Source: Scrofimicrobium canadense
GTDB taxonomy: Bacteria > Actinomycetota > Actinomycetes > Actinomycetales > Actinomycetaceae
Direction of reading: 5' to 3'
NCBI RefSeq assembly: GCF_009696615.1
Contig: NZ_VULO01000004.1
Location: 1 to 64,000, forward strand
Length of the DNA stretch: 64,000 nt
Part shown: positions 10,657 to 20,806 of the stretch, piece after piece
How positions within the stretch are numbered: position 1 is the first letter of the stretch
Layout: every line of letters starts with the position of its first letter
Translations under genes and position numbers: made by a program
The notes under the pieces: model-generated
What the model was told of the DNA's origin: nothing
What the model saw: the letters and a program-made list of their open reading frames with translations, nothing else
Databases searched by the model: none

Positions 10657-11468
10657 GAATTGTCGCGTTAGGTCTCCTCACACTCGATGTTATTCAACGA
10701 GTAGGCACTTACCCGGCCCAAAATGAAAAGACTGTCGCGGATGAGACTATTCTCGATTTTGGAGGTCCTGCTGCTAATGCGGCTGCTGCGGCGGCGACTC
10801 TTGGTAGTGACACCACGCTCATATCAGCTATAGACGATGCTCCGCCGTCAATACTTGTCAAGGATTTGTTATCCTCGACAAGAGTTGACTTTGTTGCATT
10901 GTCCGAGGAGCAACCCGTTCCTGTCGCAACAGTGATTGTCTCTCAGAAATCCGGGGATCGAGCCGTCGTATCGTCATACAAGTCTCTTCCAACGTACAAT
11001 CGTCTGGCTCACGGGCTGCCTCCATGCGACGTGCTATTACTAGATGGGCATCATCTCTCGAGTGCCATTGAGGCTGCCACTATCGCGAAAGATCGTGGTA
11101 CTCCGATTATCCTCGACGGGGGATCGTGGAAAACAGGCCTTGATGAGCTTTTGCCAATGGTTGATGTAGCCATTTTGTCCGAAGATTTCGCTGGCCCCGC
11201 CGACTACGTAATGCCTTGTAAGTTCGTGGCGATTACCCACGGGCAAGATAATATCGAAATAGTTGCTCCCGAGAAAAGATTCATTTCTGTGCCACAGGTC
11301 GACGCCGTCAATACCCTGGGTGCGGGCGATGTTTTTCATGGCGCGTTTGCCCACTATATAGCAGGTTGGCCACTCACAATATCGGAAGTCCAATGCGCCC
11401 TTTCGCGGGCAGGCGAAGTGGCATCGTCGTTTTGCGCTAACCCGAGTACCCGTCTGCAGCTGCGATGA
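10653..11468 (+). CDS. PfkB/ribokinase-family sugar kinase
   Basis: The 271-residue protein has the PfkB N-terminal GLLTLDVI segment, a FGGPAANAA substrate-lid region near residue 37 and the signature NTLGAGDVFHGAF with catalytic base Asp226. It should phosphorylate a sugar or nucleoside. The substrate is unknown, and it is shorter than typical ribokinases (about 300). It overlaps the argD stop (ATGA), so it is the last gene of the arginine operon, where argF/argR usually sit in actinobacteria. No arginine function is evident. Confidence 0.8.
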   Translation: MRIVALGLLTLDVIQRVGTYPAQNEKTVADETILDFGGPAANAAAAAATLGSDTTLISAIDDAPPSILVKDLLSSTRVDFVALSEEQPVPVATVIVSQKSGDRAVVSSYKSLPTYNRLAHGLPPCDVLLLDGHHLSSAIEAATIAKDRGTPIILDGGSWKTGLDELLPMVDVAILSEDFAGPADYVMPCKFVAITHGQDNIEIVAPEKRFISVPQVDAVNTLGAGDVFHGAFAHYIAGWPLTISEVQCALSRAGEVASSFCANPSTRLQLR

Positions 11469-11488
11469 GAGAATACATGGTCGAGGTA

Positions 11489-11516
11489 TGGACTGACATT
11501 TGTCCAAGAATATAGA
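11489..11516 (+). promoter_or_regulatory. Possible asd promoter
   Basis: In the 103-nt gap between the kinase gene and asd, TGGACT (11489-11494) and TATAGA (11511-11516) are 16 nt apart and resemble -35 and -10 elements. The match is only partial. Confidence 0.3.
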
Positions 11517-11541
11517 TGGTCTACGTTTGACCTGATACTGA

Positions 11542-12636
<1,095 letters not shown>

Positions 12637-12668
12637 CAGCCTCATGTGCTCTTGTATTTGAGCTATGA

Positions 12669-12715
12669 AACTGCTGTGTGGGGATAGGTGAAACTAGCAC
12701 CCACACAGCAGTTTT
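12669..12715 (+). terminator. Intrinsic terminator after asd
   Basis: A perfect 14-bp stem (12669-12682 with 12700-12713) with a 17-nt loop is followed by TTTT. It lies between the converging asd and thrB genes and reads mainly in the asd direction; the T run on the opposite side is poor. Confidence 0.8.
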
Positions 12716-12752
12716 GGCGTTGAGCAATATGGTAAAGACTGAAAGATCTCCC

Positions 12753-13694
12753 TCAATCTTCTGTGAGTAGACGTGCTCCATGGCCAGGCGTTAGCCTATG
12801 CACTGAATAGGAACCATGAGGGTCCAGCCTCTTCAATGACTCTTCGGCTTCATCAAAGCGATCACTGGTGAGTAATACCAATACAGTTGGTCCTGCTCCA
12901 GAGATGAACGCACCGTATCCGTCCTTCCGAAGTCCCTCAACAAGCGCCATAGAAGAGGGCATGAGGGAAGTACGGGCATTCTGGTGCAGTCGGTCAGAGG
13001 TTGCCGTATGGAAGAGGCCCGGTTCTTCCGCCATCGCATGGACCAAAAGAGCCGTTCGTGAAGCATTGGCCACAGCATCAGTGAGAGGTACTTCTAGTGG
13101 TAGAACCCCTCGTGCAGTTGTTGTAGCTAGCTCGAACGATGGAACCAGAGCAAGAACGGCAACGTCTGGATGGATCCTTGAACGCCGAGCGCGCACTCCT
13201 GCATCAGGGGTATCTACGTCGGCCCCGCCCCAGGTAATCACGAAACCACCCAACACAGCAGGAGCCACATTGTCTGCGTGCCCCTCGCGCCGATAGGCTT
13301 CACGCAGAAGCCACTCTCGGTCAACTGGCTCATCTGCACGCGCCAAACCCCAGCCAAGCAGTAGACCTGCCACCAATGCTGCAGACGACGAACCTAGACC
13401 GCGTCCGTGGGGTATTGTGTTGTGTGCGGTGAGTCGGAGACCCGGTGTATGGGTACCAAGATCGTCCAAAGCCTCGAGAACGGTCGCGATGACGAGATGC
13501 GTCTTATCACGGGGAACTGAAGACTGTCCTTCACCCGTAACCTCAGCAACGAATCCTTGATTCGTGACCTGAATCGTCGTAGAGTCGTACCAATTCAAGG
13601 CCAATCCGAGTGAATCAAAGCCGGGGCCAAGATTAGCACTTGTGGCAGGGACCTGGACAGTGACGGATCGTCCAGGAGTTAGTTGAGTCCGCAC
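12753..13694 (-). CDS. thrB: Homoserine kinase
   Basis: ThrB phosphorylates homoserine. The 313-residue GHMP kinase shows [15 protein letters not shown] at the N terminus, the phosphate loop [11 protein letters not shown] near residue 96 and the C-terminal glycine motif [11 protein letters not shown]. The GTG start lies 16 nt inside the end of thrC, so the two are translationally linked. No homoserine dehydrogenase gene is in the window. Confidence 0.93.
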   Translation of the reverse strand: MRTQLTPGRSVTVQVPATSANLGPGFDSLGLALNWYDSTTIQVTNQGFVAEVTGEGQSSVPRDKTHLVIATVLEALDDLGTHTPGLRLTAHNTIPHGRGLGSSSAALVAGLLLGWGLARADEPVDREWLLREAYRREGHADNVAPAVLGGFVITWGGADVDTPDAGVRARRSRIHPDVAVLALVPSFELATTTARGVLPLEVPLTDAVANASRTALLVHAMAEEPGLFHTATSDRLHQNARTSLMPSSMALVEGLRKDGYGAFISGAGPTVLVLLTSDRFDEAEESLKRLDPHGSYSVHRLTPGHGARLLTED

Positions 13695-14746
13695 GCAGCT
13701 GCCACCTGGTACACATCTGCTGACACAATTTCGGTTTCGATATCTCGTCCCAACAGCGCTGTATCAATGTCCTTGAGTCCGTTGCCCGTGACGGTAATAG
13801 CAAAACGCAGCCCACTGGGTACCTGCCCGGCTGCTTTAAGCTTGAGCAGACCAGCAACCCCAGAAGCCGATGCTGGTTCCACAAATATACCTTCTTGAGA
13901 AGCCAAAAGTGCTTGCGCCGCAAGGATTTCCTCGTCAGTAACCGAATTGATGAGTCCACCTGACTCATCGCGTGCCGCAATGGCAAATTCCGCAGAGGCG
14001 GGATTCCCGATCCTAATAGCAGTAGCAATAGTCTCAGGCTCACTCACGGGGTGCCCCAAAACTAAAGGTGCAGCTCCTGCTGCTTGGAAACCCCACATTT
14101 TCGGTTTTCTAGTAGCCTTCCCTGCCTCGAAATATTCTTTATAGCCTTTCCAATATGCCGTAATATTTCCAGCATTTCCCACTGGAAGAAGATGTACATC
14201 CGGCGCATCCCCAAGCGCATCAATAATCTCAAAAGACCCGGTCTTTTGGCCTTCAATTCGATTAGGGTTAACGGAATTTACTAAGGCAATAGGATAGTGT
14301 TCTTCCAGTTTGCGTGCCACCAAAAGGCAATCATCGAAGTTGCCATCAATTTGCACAATTTTCGCGCCGTAGACAATCGATTGAGCCAGTTTCCCTTTTG
14401 CTATTTTCCCAGCTGGCAATAAAACAACCGGCGTCATTCCAGCGCGAACTGCATAGGCAGCTGCTGAAGCAGAGGTGTTTCCTGTCGATGCGCATACAAC
14501 AGCTTTTGCACCTTCAGCAGCAGCAACGCTGACGGCAACTGTCATACCGCGATCCTTGAAGGAACCGGTGGGGTTAGCTCCCTCAACCTTAATCCATACA
14601 TCTCCATCAACAGCTTCTGACAGTGTTGGAGCATGAACGAGGGGAGTGGATCCTTCCCCTAGAGAAATAACCGGGCCATCAGGTGTGATTGGTAACCATT
14701 CACGGTAGCGTTCTATAAGTCCCTGTTGGACGATGGATTCTGACAT
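13679..14746 (-). CDS. thrC: Threonine synthase
   Basis: ThrC converts O-phosphohomoserine to threonine with PLP. The 355-residue protein is the short actinobacterial form; the PLP lysine is in GSFKDRGM near residue 62, and [15 protein letters not shown] and the glycine-rich LPVGNAGNI phosphate cup follow. The ATG is 1 nt after the stop of the MetE-like gene, and the ribosome site (GGGGT) lies inside that gene, so co-translation is likely. Confidence 0.93.
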   Translation of the reverse strand: MSESIVQQGLIERYREWLPITPDGPVISLGEGSTPLVHAPTLSEAVDGDVWIKVEGANPTGSFKDRGMTVAVSVAAAEGAKAVVCASTGNTSASAAAYAVRAGMTPVVLLPAGKIAKGKLAQSIVYGAKIVQIDGNFDDCLLVARKLEEHYPIALVNSVNPNRIEGQKTGSFEIIDALGDAPDVHLLPVGNAGNITAYWKGYKEYFEAGKATRKPKMWGFQAAGAAPLVLGHPVSEPETIATAIRIGNPASAEFAIAARDESGGLINSVTDEEILAAQALLASQEGIFVEPASASGVAGLLKLKAAGQVPSGLRFAITVTGNGLKDIDTALLGRDIETEIVSADVYQVAAACGLN

Positions 14747-14747
14747 T

Positions 14748-15968
14748 TCAACCCCACAATTCAGTTGTTGCTAGCTGAGCTCCCTCAACCAGAGCCGCCA
14801 ATTTTGCCCAGGCAATTTGCCCGTGGATACGACCGCCTAGGCCACAGTCCGTTGACGCAATTACATTTTCGCGTCCGACAAGTTGTGCGTAGCGAATGAT
14901 ACGATCGGCGACTAAACGTGGGTGTTCCACAACATTAGTCGCGTGAGAAACTACTCCAGGAATAATCAGCTTCCCTTCGGGAAGTGCAGTGTTCTCCCAC
15001 ACGCGCCACTCATGTTCATGGCGGACATTCGCTCCTTCAAAGGAATAAGCACCGGCCCGAATGGTGAGCATGAGATCGACAATGTCCTCAAAAGGAAGAT
15101 CTGTAGTGTGAGGTCCATGCCATGAGCCCCAACATAGGTGGAAACGAATACGGTCTTCGGGTAGATCACGAAGAGCATAGTTGAGGGCTTCCACCCTGAC
15201 TTTCGTGAATGCTAAGTAATCTTCAGTCGAAGGCTCAGGAGTGATCTGATCGAAAGCTTCAGCAATTGAGGGGTCGTCGATTTGTAGAATCAAACCTTCA
15301 TCAATGATCGCCTGGTATTCCTCACGCAGTACATCGGCCCACGCATAGAGCCATTCTTCGTCCGATGAATAGTACTCATTACCGATCCGACTAGCTGAGC
15401 CTGGCGACAGTGCGGTGATGAATCCTTCTTCAGCGCCCGTTTCCTCAACGGCAGCTTTCATGTTTGCGATGTCGACTGCTAGAGCATCGTGACCAATATA
15501 TGAAAGAGGTCCGGTTGCTTTTGGGAAAGATTTGGCTCCCTCAGACCGTATGGATACGCCCGAAGTGGGGTCAGTATATGCATCGTGAAAAGCAGTCCAA
15601 TCGCGACGATAGCTAAAACCAGTAAGCTGCGGATTTCCCGGCTCAGAAATGACATTGCTATCTGTCCACATCGTGTCGCTGGACAGTTCAAGTCCTCCGG
15701 TTCGGGCAAATGAATAGGTCCACCAGGCCCCAAAATCCAGCTTGGAGCTCATCGCTTTTCCATACTCACCGTCGCCAACGATATCGAGGCCCGTATCAAT
15801 TTGACGTTCAACTAATTCCAGCACCTGCTCTTCAAGGAATGAGGAAAAAGCATCCCATCCGCCAGGATATTCGCCTTCGGTCCAAAGCTTGTTGGCTTGT
15901 AAAAGAGCCTCAGTTCTAGGTAAGGACCCAGCCTGTGTTGTCAAAATCCGGTCTGAAGAGTCGAGCAT
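14748..15968 (-). CDS. Short MetE-like (cobalamin-independent methionine synthase C-domain family) protein
   Basis: The 406-residue protein is only the catalytic half of a MetE-type enzyme (full MetE is about 750). The four expected zinc ligands are visible: His277 and Cys279 (HLCWG), Glu311 (FEGAN) and Cys375 (STDCGLGG). The N terminus [10 protein letters not shown] matches the start of the MetE catalytic domain. It should transfer a methyl or alkyl group to a thiol, but the donor is unknown. It lies directly upstream of thrC with a good GGAGG site. Alternatives are a core-MetE methionine synthase using another methyl donor, or an epoxyalkane:thiol transferase relative. Confidence 0.75.
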   Translation of the reverse strand: MLDSSDRILTTQAGSLPRTEALLQANKLWTEGEYPGGWDAFSSFLEEQVLELVERQIDTGLDIVGDGEYGKAMSSKLDFGAWWTYSFARTGGLELSSDTMWTDSNVISEPGNPQLTGFSYRRDWTAFHDAYTDPTSGVSIRSEGAKSFPKATGPLSYIGHDALAVDIANMKAAVEETGAEEGFITALSPGSASRIGNEYYSSDEEWLYAWADVLREEYQAIIDEGLILQIDDPSIAEAFDQITPEPSTEDYLAFTKVRVEALNYALRDLPEDRIRFHLCWGSWHGPHTTDLPFEDIVDLMLTIRAGAYSFEGANVRHEHEWRVWENTALPEGKLIIPGVVSHATNVVEHPRLVADRIIRYAQLVGRENVIASTDCGLGGRIHGQIAWAKLAALVEGAQLATTELWG

Positions 15969-16057
15969 TCGTGCCTCCGGCTGTGAATTGTTCCGAAGTG
16001 AATGTACCTCAGACCGGCCTTATTTGTCCTTGTTGACTAGTGGGTGAGAAAGGCGCG

Positions 16058-16837
16058 CTACCCGAAACGACCTGACACGTAGTCCTCAGTAGCCTTATGT
16101 GTCGGATTCGAAAAAATTGTTTTGGTCGGTCCATATTCAATGAGTTTCCCCGGTTGCCCGGTTCCCGAGACATTGAAGAATGCCGTGTAATCAGATACGC
16201 GTGCGGCCTGCTGCATGTTGTGGGTGACAATCGTGATTGTGTAGTCGTTCTTCAACTCCGCAATGAGGTCTTCAATCGCGAGAGTGGAGATTGGATCAAG
16301 AGCCGAGCACGGCTCATCCATGAGAATGACTTCTGGGGATACTGCGATCGCCCGTGCAATGCATAGGCGTTGCTGTTGACCACCGGAAAGAGAAGACCCT
16401 GATTGGTTCAGACGGTCCTTTACTTCATTCCACAGATTTGCTTTTGTCAGTGAACTCTCGACAAGATCAGCAGCATCAGTCTTGGAGATCTTACGATTGT
16501 TGAGTCGCACACCAGCCAAGACGTTTTCCGCAATCGACATGGTGGGGAAGGGGTTGGGACGTTGAAAAACCATTCCAACCCGGCGTCTAACTAACACAGG
16601 GTCAACGGAGTCACCGTATAAATCTTCGCCATTGACAAGGACCTCACCGTCAATATGCGCGCCGGGAATCACCTCATGCATTCGGTTGAGTGTCCGCAGC
16701 AGAGTTGACTTTCCACAGCCGGAAGGGCCAATAAAGGCAGTAACTGATTGAGGTTCAATGCTCATATTGATTTCAGAAACTGCCAAGAACTTCCCGTAAT
16801 AGACGTTCAAATTGTCGATATCAATGCGGGTACTCAT
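16058..16837 (-). CDS. pstB: Phosphate ABC transporter ATP-binding protein
   Basis: PstB powers high-affinity phosphate import. The 259-residue ABC ATPase has Walker [10 protein letters not shown], the Pst-typical QRPNPFP Q-loop, signature LSGGQQQR, Walker B VILMDEP and the H-loop VTHNM. Its ATG overlaps the pstA stop (ATGA), with GAAGGAA upstream. It is the last gene of phoU-pstSCAB; no clear terminator follows, so some transcription may run into the MetE-thrCB genes. Confidence 0.96.
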   Translation of the reverse strand: MSTRIDIDNLNVYYGKFLAVSEINMSIEPQSVTAFIGPSGCGKSTLLRTLNRMHEVIPGAHIDGEVLVNGEDLYGDSVDPVLVRRRVGMVFQRPNPFPTMSIAENVLAGVRLNNRKISKTDAADLVESSLTKANLWNEVKDRLNQSGSSLSGGQQQRLCIARAIAVSPEVILMDEPCSALDPISTLAIEDLIAELKNDYTITIVTHNMQQAARVSDYTAFFNVSGTGQPGKLIEYGPTKTIFSNPTHKATEDYVSGRFG

Positions 16838-17934
16838 TTCACATTCCTTCGTGCTAAACGGGAGATAAAACGTGCCACTAGATTGAGAGCTACAACTATG
16901 AGGATGAGGGTGAGCGCACCTGCCCAGGCACGATCCACATATGCTTGGGCATCTGCTCCCTGACTCATAAATGAGTTGTAAACGAAAACTGGGAGAGTCA
17001 TCATGGGACCGTCAAAAAGGTTGTAGTTCATCGAATGCGTAAATCCTGAAACTATGAGAAGTGGCGCAGTCTCACCAACAACGCGGGAGATAGCTAGCAT
17101 GATTCCGGTTGTGATACCCGGTAGAGCTGTAGGCAAGACAACTTTAGTGATGGTGCGCCAACGAGGTACGCCTAGGGCATAGCTTGCTTCGCGAAGGTCA
17201 GCCGGTACCAATCGCAGCATCTCTTCAGAGGAGCGCACCACAACTGGAATCATGAGAATAGACAGTGCAACGGACCCCGCAAAACCATTTTGAGAGCCAG
17301 GCCCCAAGATCATCAGGAATAGGGAGTATGCGAATAGACCAGCAACTATCGACGGAATCCCGGTCATCACATCAACAAAAAATGTAATTGCTCGAGTAAT
17401 CTTTTTCCCGCTGCCATACTCAACAATGTAAATCGCCGTAAGTAGGCCGATTGGAACTGAGATAAGAGCAGCGAAAAGAGTGACTTCCACTGTTCCTATA
17501 ATCGCGTGAAGTGCGCCTCCTCCTTGCCCAACTACTCCTCGCATTGAGTTGGTGAAAAAGAGTGCGTCCATTCTGGCAATGCCGCCAACGATTACGGTCC
17601 ATAGAAGTGAGACAAGCGGAGCAACTGCAACTACGAAAGCACTCCATACCAAGGTAGACATGAGTCGATCGAAAGCTCGTCTCTTGCCCTCAACGACCCT
17701 GGCAAGGATGTAGATGACAACTATCCAGATCAACACCGCAACCAGGAGAGGTCCCAACCACGACACGGGGCGATTGCCCGCTATGTCAATCAATGCGCTG
17801 ATTCCCACCAGCAATATAACGATACCTATGAGGCTTCCTGCAGGAACCCATTGAGGCAGGCGCGCTGTTACAAGAGGCGCGGAAGAATCCAGCTGCACTA
17901 TTTTCTCTTTCGATGCGACCGCGGTATCAAGCAT
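16834..17934 (-). CDS. pstA: Phosphate ABC transporter permease
   Basis: PstA is one of the two membrane channel subunits. From ATG 17934 it has 366 residues and an unusually long N-terminal part with two or three hydrophobic segments before the conserved permease domain. Six core helices and the EAA-type coupling loop ([15 protein letters not shown]) are visible. The start is set by GGAGGGG just upstream and by an 8-nt overlap with pstC; earlier in-frame codons lie deep in pstC. Confidence 0.93.
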   Translation of the reverse strand: MLDTAVASKEKIVQLDSSAPLVTARLPQWVPAGSLIGIVILLVGISALIDIAGNRPVSWLGPLLVAVLIWIVVIYILARVVEGKRRAFDRLMSTLVWSAFVVAVAPLVSLLWTVIVGGIARMDALFFTNSMRGVVGQGGGALHAIIGTVEVTLFAALISVPIGLLTAIYIVEYGSGKKITRAITFFVDVMTGIPSIVAGLFAYSLFLMILGPGSQNGFAGSVALSILMIPVVVRSSEEMLRLVPADLREASYALGVPRWRTITKVVLPTALPGITTGIMLAISRVVGETAPLLIVSGFTHSMNYNLFDGPMMTLPVFVYNSFMSQGADAQAYVDRAWAGALTLILIVVALNLVARFISRLARRNVK

Positions 17935-18886
17935 TGTTTCCCCTCCGGATGATCCAACGCGCCAACATATTGACGACGAGGGTAATCGCGAACAGAACGA
18001 GCCCCGTTGCAATCAATGTGTTGACACCGATTCCGAAAGCCTCGGGAAAGTTCAATGCGATGTTCGCTGCGATGGTGTTGGGATTTTGCGTGGTCAAAAG
18101 GGCAAACGAGATGATTGCTGCCGGTGAGAGAACCATAGCGACCGCCATCGTTTCTCCTAGTGCGCGGCCAAGCCCAAGCATCATCGCAGAGATAATTCCA
18201 GGACGTCCGTGGGGCAGAACCGCTGTTCGAACCATTTCCCATCGCGTAGCTCCAAGGGCTAACGCGGCTTCTTGCTGCAATACGGGAGTTTGAACGAACA
18301 CTTCTCGGCTCATGGCGGTCATGATCGGAAGAATCATGACCGCCAGAACCAATGCAGCAGTCAAAGCTGTACGGCCTGTACCCGAAGCGGGTCCTTGGAA
18401 AAGCGGAATCCAGCCGAGATTTTCGGTCAACCAAACATAGATTGGTTGAACGGCTGGCGCTAAGACCCCGATTCCCCAAAGACCAAAGACGACAGAAGGA
18501 ACGGCCGCCAAAAGGTCAATAACGTAGCCAAAAGGCTTGGCTAATGACCGTGGTGCGTAGTGTGAAACGAAGAGTGCGACTGCGATCGATATCGGTGTCG
18601 CTATGAGTAGTGCAATTAATGCAACCCATATAGTACCGAAGGCGAACGGCAACACATAGGACCAGAAACTTGATGAATCACCTGGCAGTTCTTCTGCTGG
18701 TGCTATGAGAGCTGGGACTGATTGTGCCAATAAGAAGGCACTCACTGCAATCAGTATTCCAAGAATAAGCAGTCCTGATCCGAAGGCTGCCCCATAAAAG
18801 ATTCGGTCTCCCATACGATGCGAAGAGCCGGAATCTTCAAGGAGGCGTTTTTCTTCAGCCACCTCAGTTGCACTCACCGATTCCAC
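17927..18886 (-). CDS. pstC: Phosphate ABC transporter permease
   Basis: PstC (319 residues, six helices) pairs with PstA. The coupling loop reads QEAALALGATRWEMV and the domain has the conserved LAAVPSVVFGLWG segment. The first possible start, GTG 18886, directly abuts the pstS stop. A second GTG at 18877 has AGGTGG exactly 5 nt upstream and may be the true start. The N-terminal 30 residues are cytoplasmic and charged. Confidence 0.93.
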   Translation of the reverse strand: MESVSATEVAEEKRLLEDSGSSHRMGDRIFYGAAFGSGLLILGILIAVSAFLLAQSVPALIAPAEELPGDSSSFWSYVLPFAFGTIWVALIALLIATPISIAVALFVSHYAPRSLAKPFGYVIDLLAAVPSVVFGLWGIGVLAPAVQPIYVWLTENLGWIPLFQGPASGTGRTALTAALVLAVMILPIMTAMSREVFVQTPVLQQEAALALGATRWEMVRTAVLPHGRPGIISAMMLGLGRALGETMAVAMVLSPAAIISFALLTTQNPNTIAANIALNFPEAFGIGVNTLIATGLVLFAITLVVNMLARWIIRRGNNA

Positions 18887-20011
18887 CTATTTGATTGAAG
18901 CGATAGCAGCTTCGATTGCCGTACGGGTATCAGCTGATATTGGAGCTGATCCTGCACCTTCTGCAGCAACCTTTTGTCCCTCTTCACTAGCGATGAAGCT
19001 GGCGTAATCTTTGACAAATGCGGCGTCCTTCTCGTCAGCGTATGATTCGCAGACAATCAGGTAGGACACTAGGACGAGAGGGTATGCGCCCTCGGCAGTA
19101 GTTGCACGGTCTAGTTTCACAGCTAAATCGTGTTCGCTACGTCCATCAACCATTGGTGAAGCATCAACAACTGCCGCGGCACCTTCAGGTGAATATTTGA
19201 CGAAGGATTCGCCTACTTTGAGTGCAACGGTGTTCAGATCGCCAATCTTTGAAGCATCGGCATATCCGATTGTTCCTTGGCCGTTGGTCACTGATGAAAT
19301 GACGCCGGATGTCCCTTGTGCACCGTCAGCTCCCGCAAAATCACCGGGGAAAGCCTCTTCAGCTTCTGCTGGCCAAGCTTCTGGAGCAGTGGCGTGGAGA
19401 TAATCAGTGAAGTTTTTGGTTGTACCCGAGTCATCCGACCGATACACCACTGTGATTTGTGAATCTGGGAGTGTGGCGTCGGAATTGAGTGCCGCTATAG
19501 CAGGATCGTTCCAGTTACTGATCTCGCCTTTGAAAATTCTGGCGAGAGTGTCGGGGTCGAGATTGAGTGCATCGACACCTTCAACGTTGAATACAACGGC
19601 GATAGGGGAGATGTACACCGGAAGGTCGATCGCCTTAGAGCCGTCAGCACAGCGCGCGAAGGTTCCTTCTAGTTCTTCGTCTTTGAGGTATGAGTCGCTT
19701 CCTGCATAGACAGTTGCACCCTCGATGAACTGTTTGCGACCATCCCCAGAACCGACAGGGCTGTAGTTGATGGTTACATCAGGGTTCTTCTCTTGGAATG
19801 CCGCGATCCAGGAGGCTTGGGCTGCTTCCTGTGCTGATGCGCCTGCTCCAGCGAATGTACCTGACAATGCCGAGGCTGTGGTTTCAGAGCCACTCTGTCC
19901 AGATTGGCTGGAGGTACCCCCGGACTCTGGCTTGGACGACTCATTTGCCGCGCATCCTGTCATTGCCAGGGCTGCAACTAGAGCCGTGATAGTAGCAAGA
20001 GATTTCTTCAC
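18887..20011 (-). CDS. pstS: Phosphate-binding lipoprotein of the Pst transporter
   Basis: PstS captures phosphate outside the membrane and delivers it to PstCA. From GTG 20011 the protein starts with a compact lipoprotein signal (basic KK, hydrophobic stretch, lipobox AMTGC), so Cys20 should be lipidated; a Ser/Gly-rich linker follows. PBP-like motifs include GAGASAQEAAQ and YRSDDSGTTKNF. I prefer this start over ATG 20032 (overlapping phoU) because GGAG lies 8 nt upstream and it gives a normal signal peptide. Confidence 0.93.
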   Translation of the reverse strand: MKKSLATITALVAALAMTGCAANESSKPESGGTSSQSGQSGSETTASALSGTFAGAGASAQEAAQASWIAAFQEKNPDVTINYSPVGSGDGRKQFIEGATVYAGSDSYLKDEELEGTFARCADGSKAIDLPVYISPIAVVFNVEGVDALNLDPDTLARIFKGEISNWNDPAIAALNSDATLPDSQITVVYRSDDSGTTKNFTDYLHATAPEAWPAEAEEAFPGDFAGADGAQGTSGVISSVTNGQGTIGYADASKIGDLNTVALKVGESFVKYSPEGAAAVVDASPMVDGRSEHDLAVKLDRATTAEGAYPLVLVSYLIVCESYADEKDAAFVKDYASFIASEEGQKVAAEGAGSAPISADTRTAIEAAIASIK

Positions 20012-20028
20012 TATTCTTTCTCCATTTC

Positions 20029-20679
20029 TCATGCGTCACCGGCGCGTTCGCCGGAAACAAGGTAGAGGACATTGTCGGTGATAGACACCGCATGGTCCCC
20101 AAATCTTTCGTGGTATCGAGAGGCTAAAGTCGCATCTACGACCACCGTGGCATCGCCTTCGAAATCACGGTCAAGTACCTGGGCAAAAATACCCGCATGG
20201 AGCGCGTCGATTTCATCGTCCATTTCGCGGATCTGCGCCGCAAAAGTGAGGTCAAAAGACTTCAACAGAGCAACGACCGCGGTCGCCGCGTCAACATCCA
20301 ATTGCCGCATTTTCGAGAAGGGGCGTTCTAGAGAACGTGGAACTACAGAATCTGGGAACCGATAGCGCGCAAACAAAGCAATATGCTCAGCGAGGTCTCC
20401 CATTCTCTCCAGATGCCCACCTATACGCATGGCGGAAATCATGAGCCGTAAATCCGATGCGACAGGTTGCTGGCGGACTAATATGTCAAGGACGAACTCG
20501 TCTAGCTCTGTAGCCTTCTCGTCAATGATCTGGTCGCCTTTCACAATCGCTTCTGCCAGATTCAAATCGGAATTGTGGAAGGCCTCAGTTGCGCCGGTGA
20601 TCGCTTTTTCTATCAGTTCGGCCAACTCGACTAGACGCTGTCTGGTTTCCTCTAGTTCCTCTTGGAATGCATCACGCAT
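20029..20679 (-). CDS. phoU: Phosphate-specific transport regulator PhoU
   Basis: PhoU (216 residues) is the all-helical two-repeat regulator that links the Pst transporter to the SenX3 kinase so that the regulon is silenced when phosphate is plentiful. The N terminus MRDAFQEELEETRQRL and repeat motifs such as RMGDLAEHIALFA and RYHERFGDHAVSI (metal-binding) are typical. Here phoU is the first gene of the operon, before pstS, the reverse of the Escherichia coli order. An AGGTAGAG ribosome site precedes the ATG. Confidence 0.94.
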   Translation of the reverse strand: MRDAFQEELEETRQRLVELAELIEKAITGATEAFHNSDLNLAEAIVKGDQIIDEKATELDEFVLDILVRQQPVASDLRLMISAMRIGGHLERMGDLAEHIALFARYRFPDSVVPRSLERPFSKMRQLDVDAATAVVALLKSFDLTFAAQIREMDDEIDALHAGIFAQVLDRDFEGDATVVVDATLASRYHERFGDHAVSITDNVLYLVSGERAGDA

Positions 20680-20723
20680 GTATCTCTACCTATTCTTCGG
20701 CTTCAGTTATCTTCTGTCACCGA

Positions 20724-20763
20724 GATGAATAGACAGACACATCAACGTGAATTCTTGGTGAAC
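20724..20763 (-). promoter_or_regulatory. PHO box (RegX3/PhoP-type direct repeats)
   Basis: On the minus strand GTTCACC (20763-20757) and ATTCACG (20752-20746) start exactly 11 nt apart, and a further ATTCATC (20730-20724) starts 22 nt later. The unit fits the actinobacterial PHO-box pattern of 11-nt direct repeats. It sits in the 123-bp divergent region between phoU and senX3, where phosphate-starvation activation of phoU-pstSCAB is expected. A weak -10 (GATAAC, minus strand 20711-20706) follows. Confidence 0.6.
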
Positions 20764-20779
20764 TCTTGAGGAAGGTTCG

Positions 20780-20806
20780 ATGAACCGCCGTACCATTGAC
20801 GTGTGA
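20780..20806 (+). CDS. Possible 8-codon leader peptide of senX3
   Basis: ATG 20780 has GAGGAAGG four nt upstream, the best ribosome site in this gap, and encodes MNRRTIDV followed by TGA (20804-20806). The stop overlaps the senX3 GTG (20803), as in termination-reinitiation coupling. Against it: TACCAT (20791-20796) could be a -10 box for a leaderless senX3 mRNA, in which case this reading frame would not be transcribed in full. Confidence 0.35.
   Translation: MNRRTIDV

Noticed and set aside
11477-11515. 12-codon reading frame with a weak ribosome site upstream of asd
   Set aside because: The residues show no run of threonine, isoleucine, lysine or methionine codons and no alternative hairpins, so attenuation is not supported.
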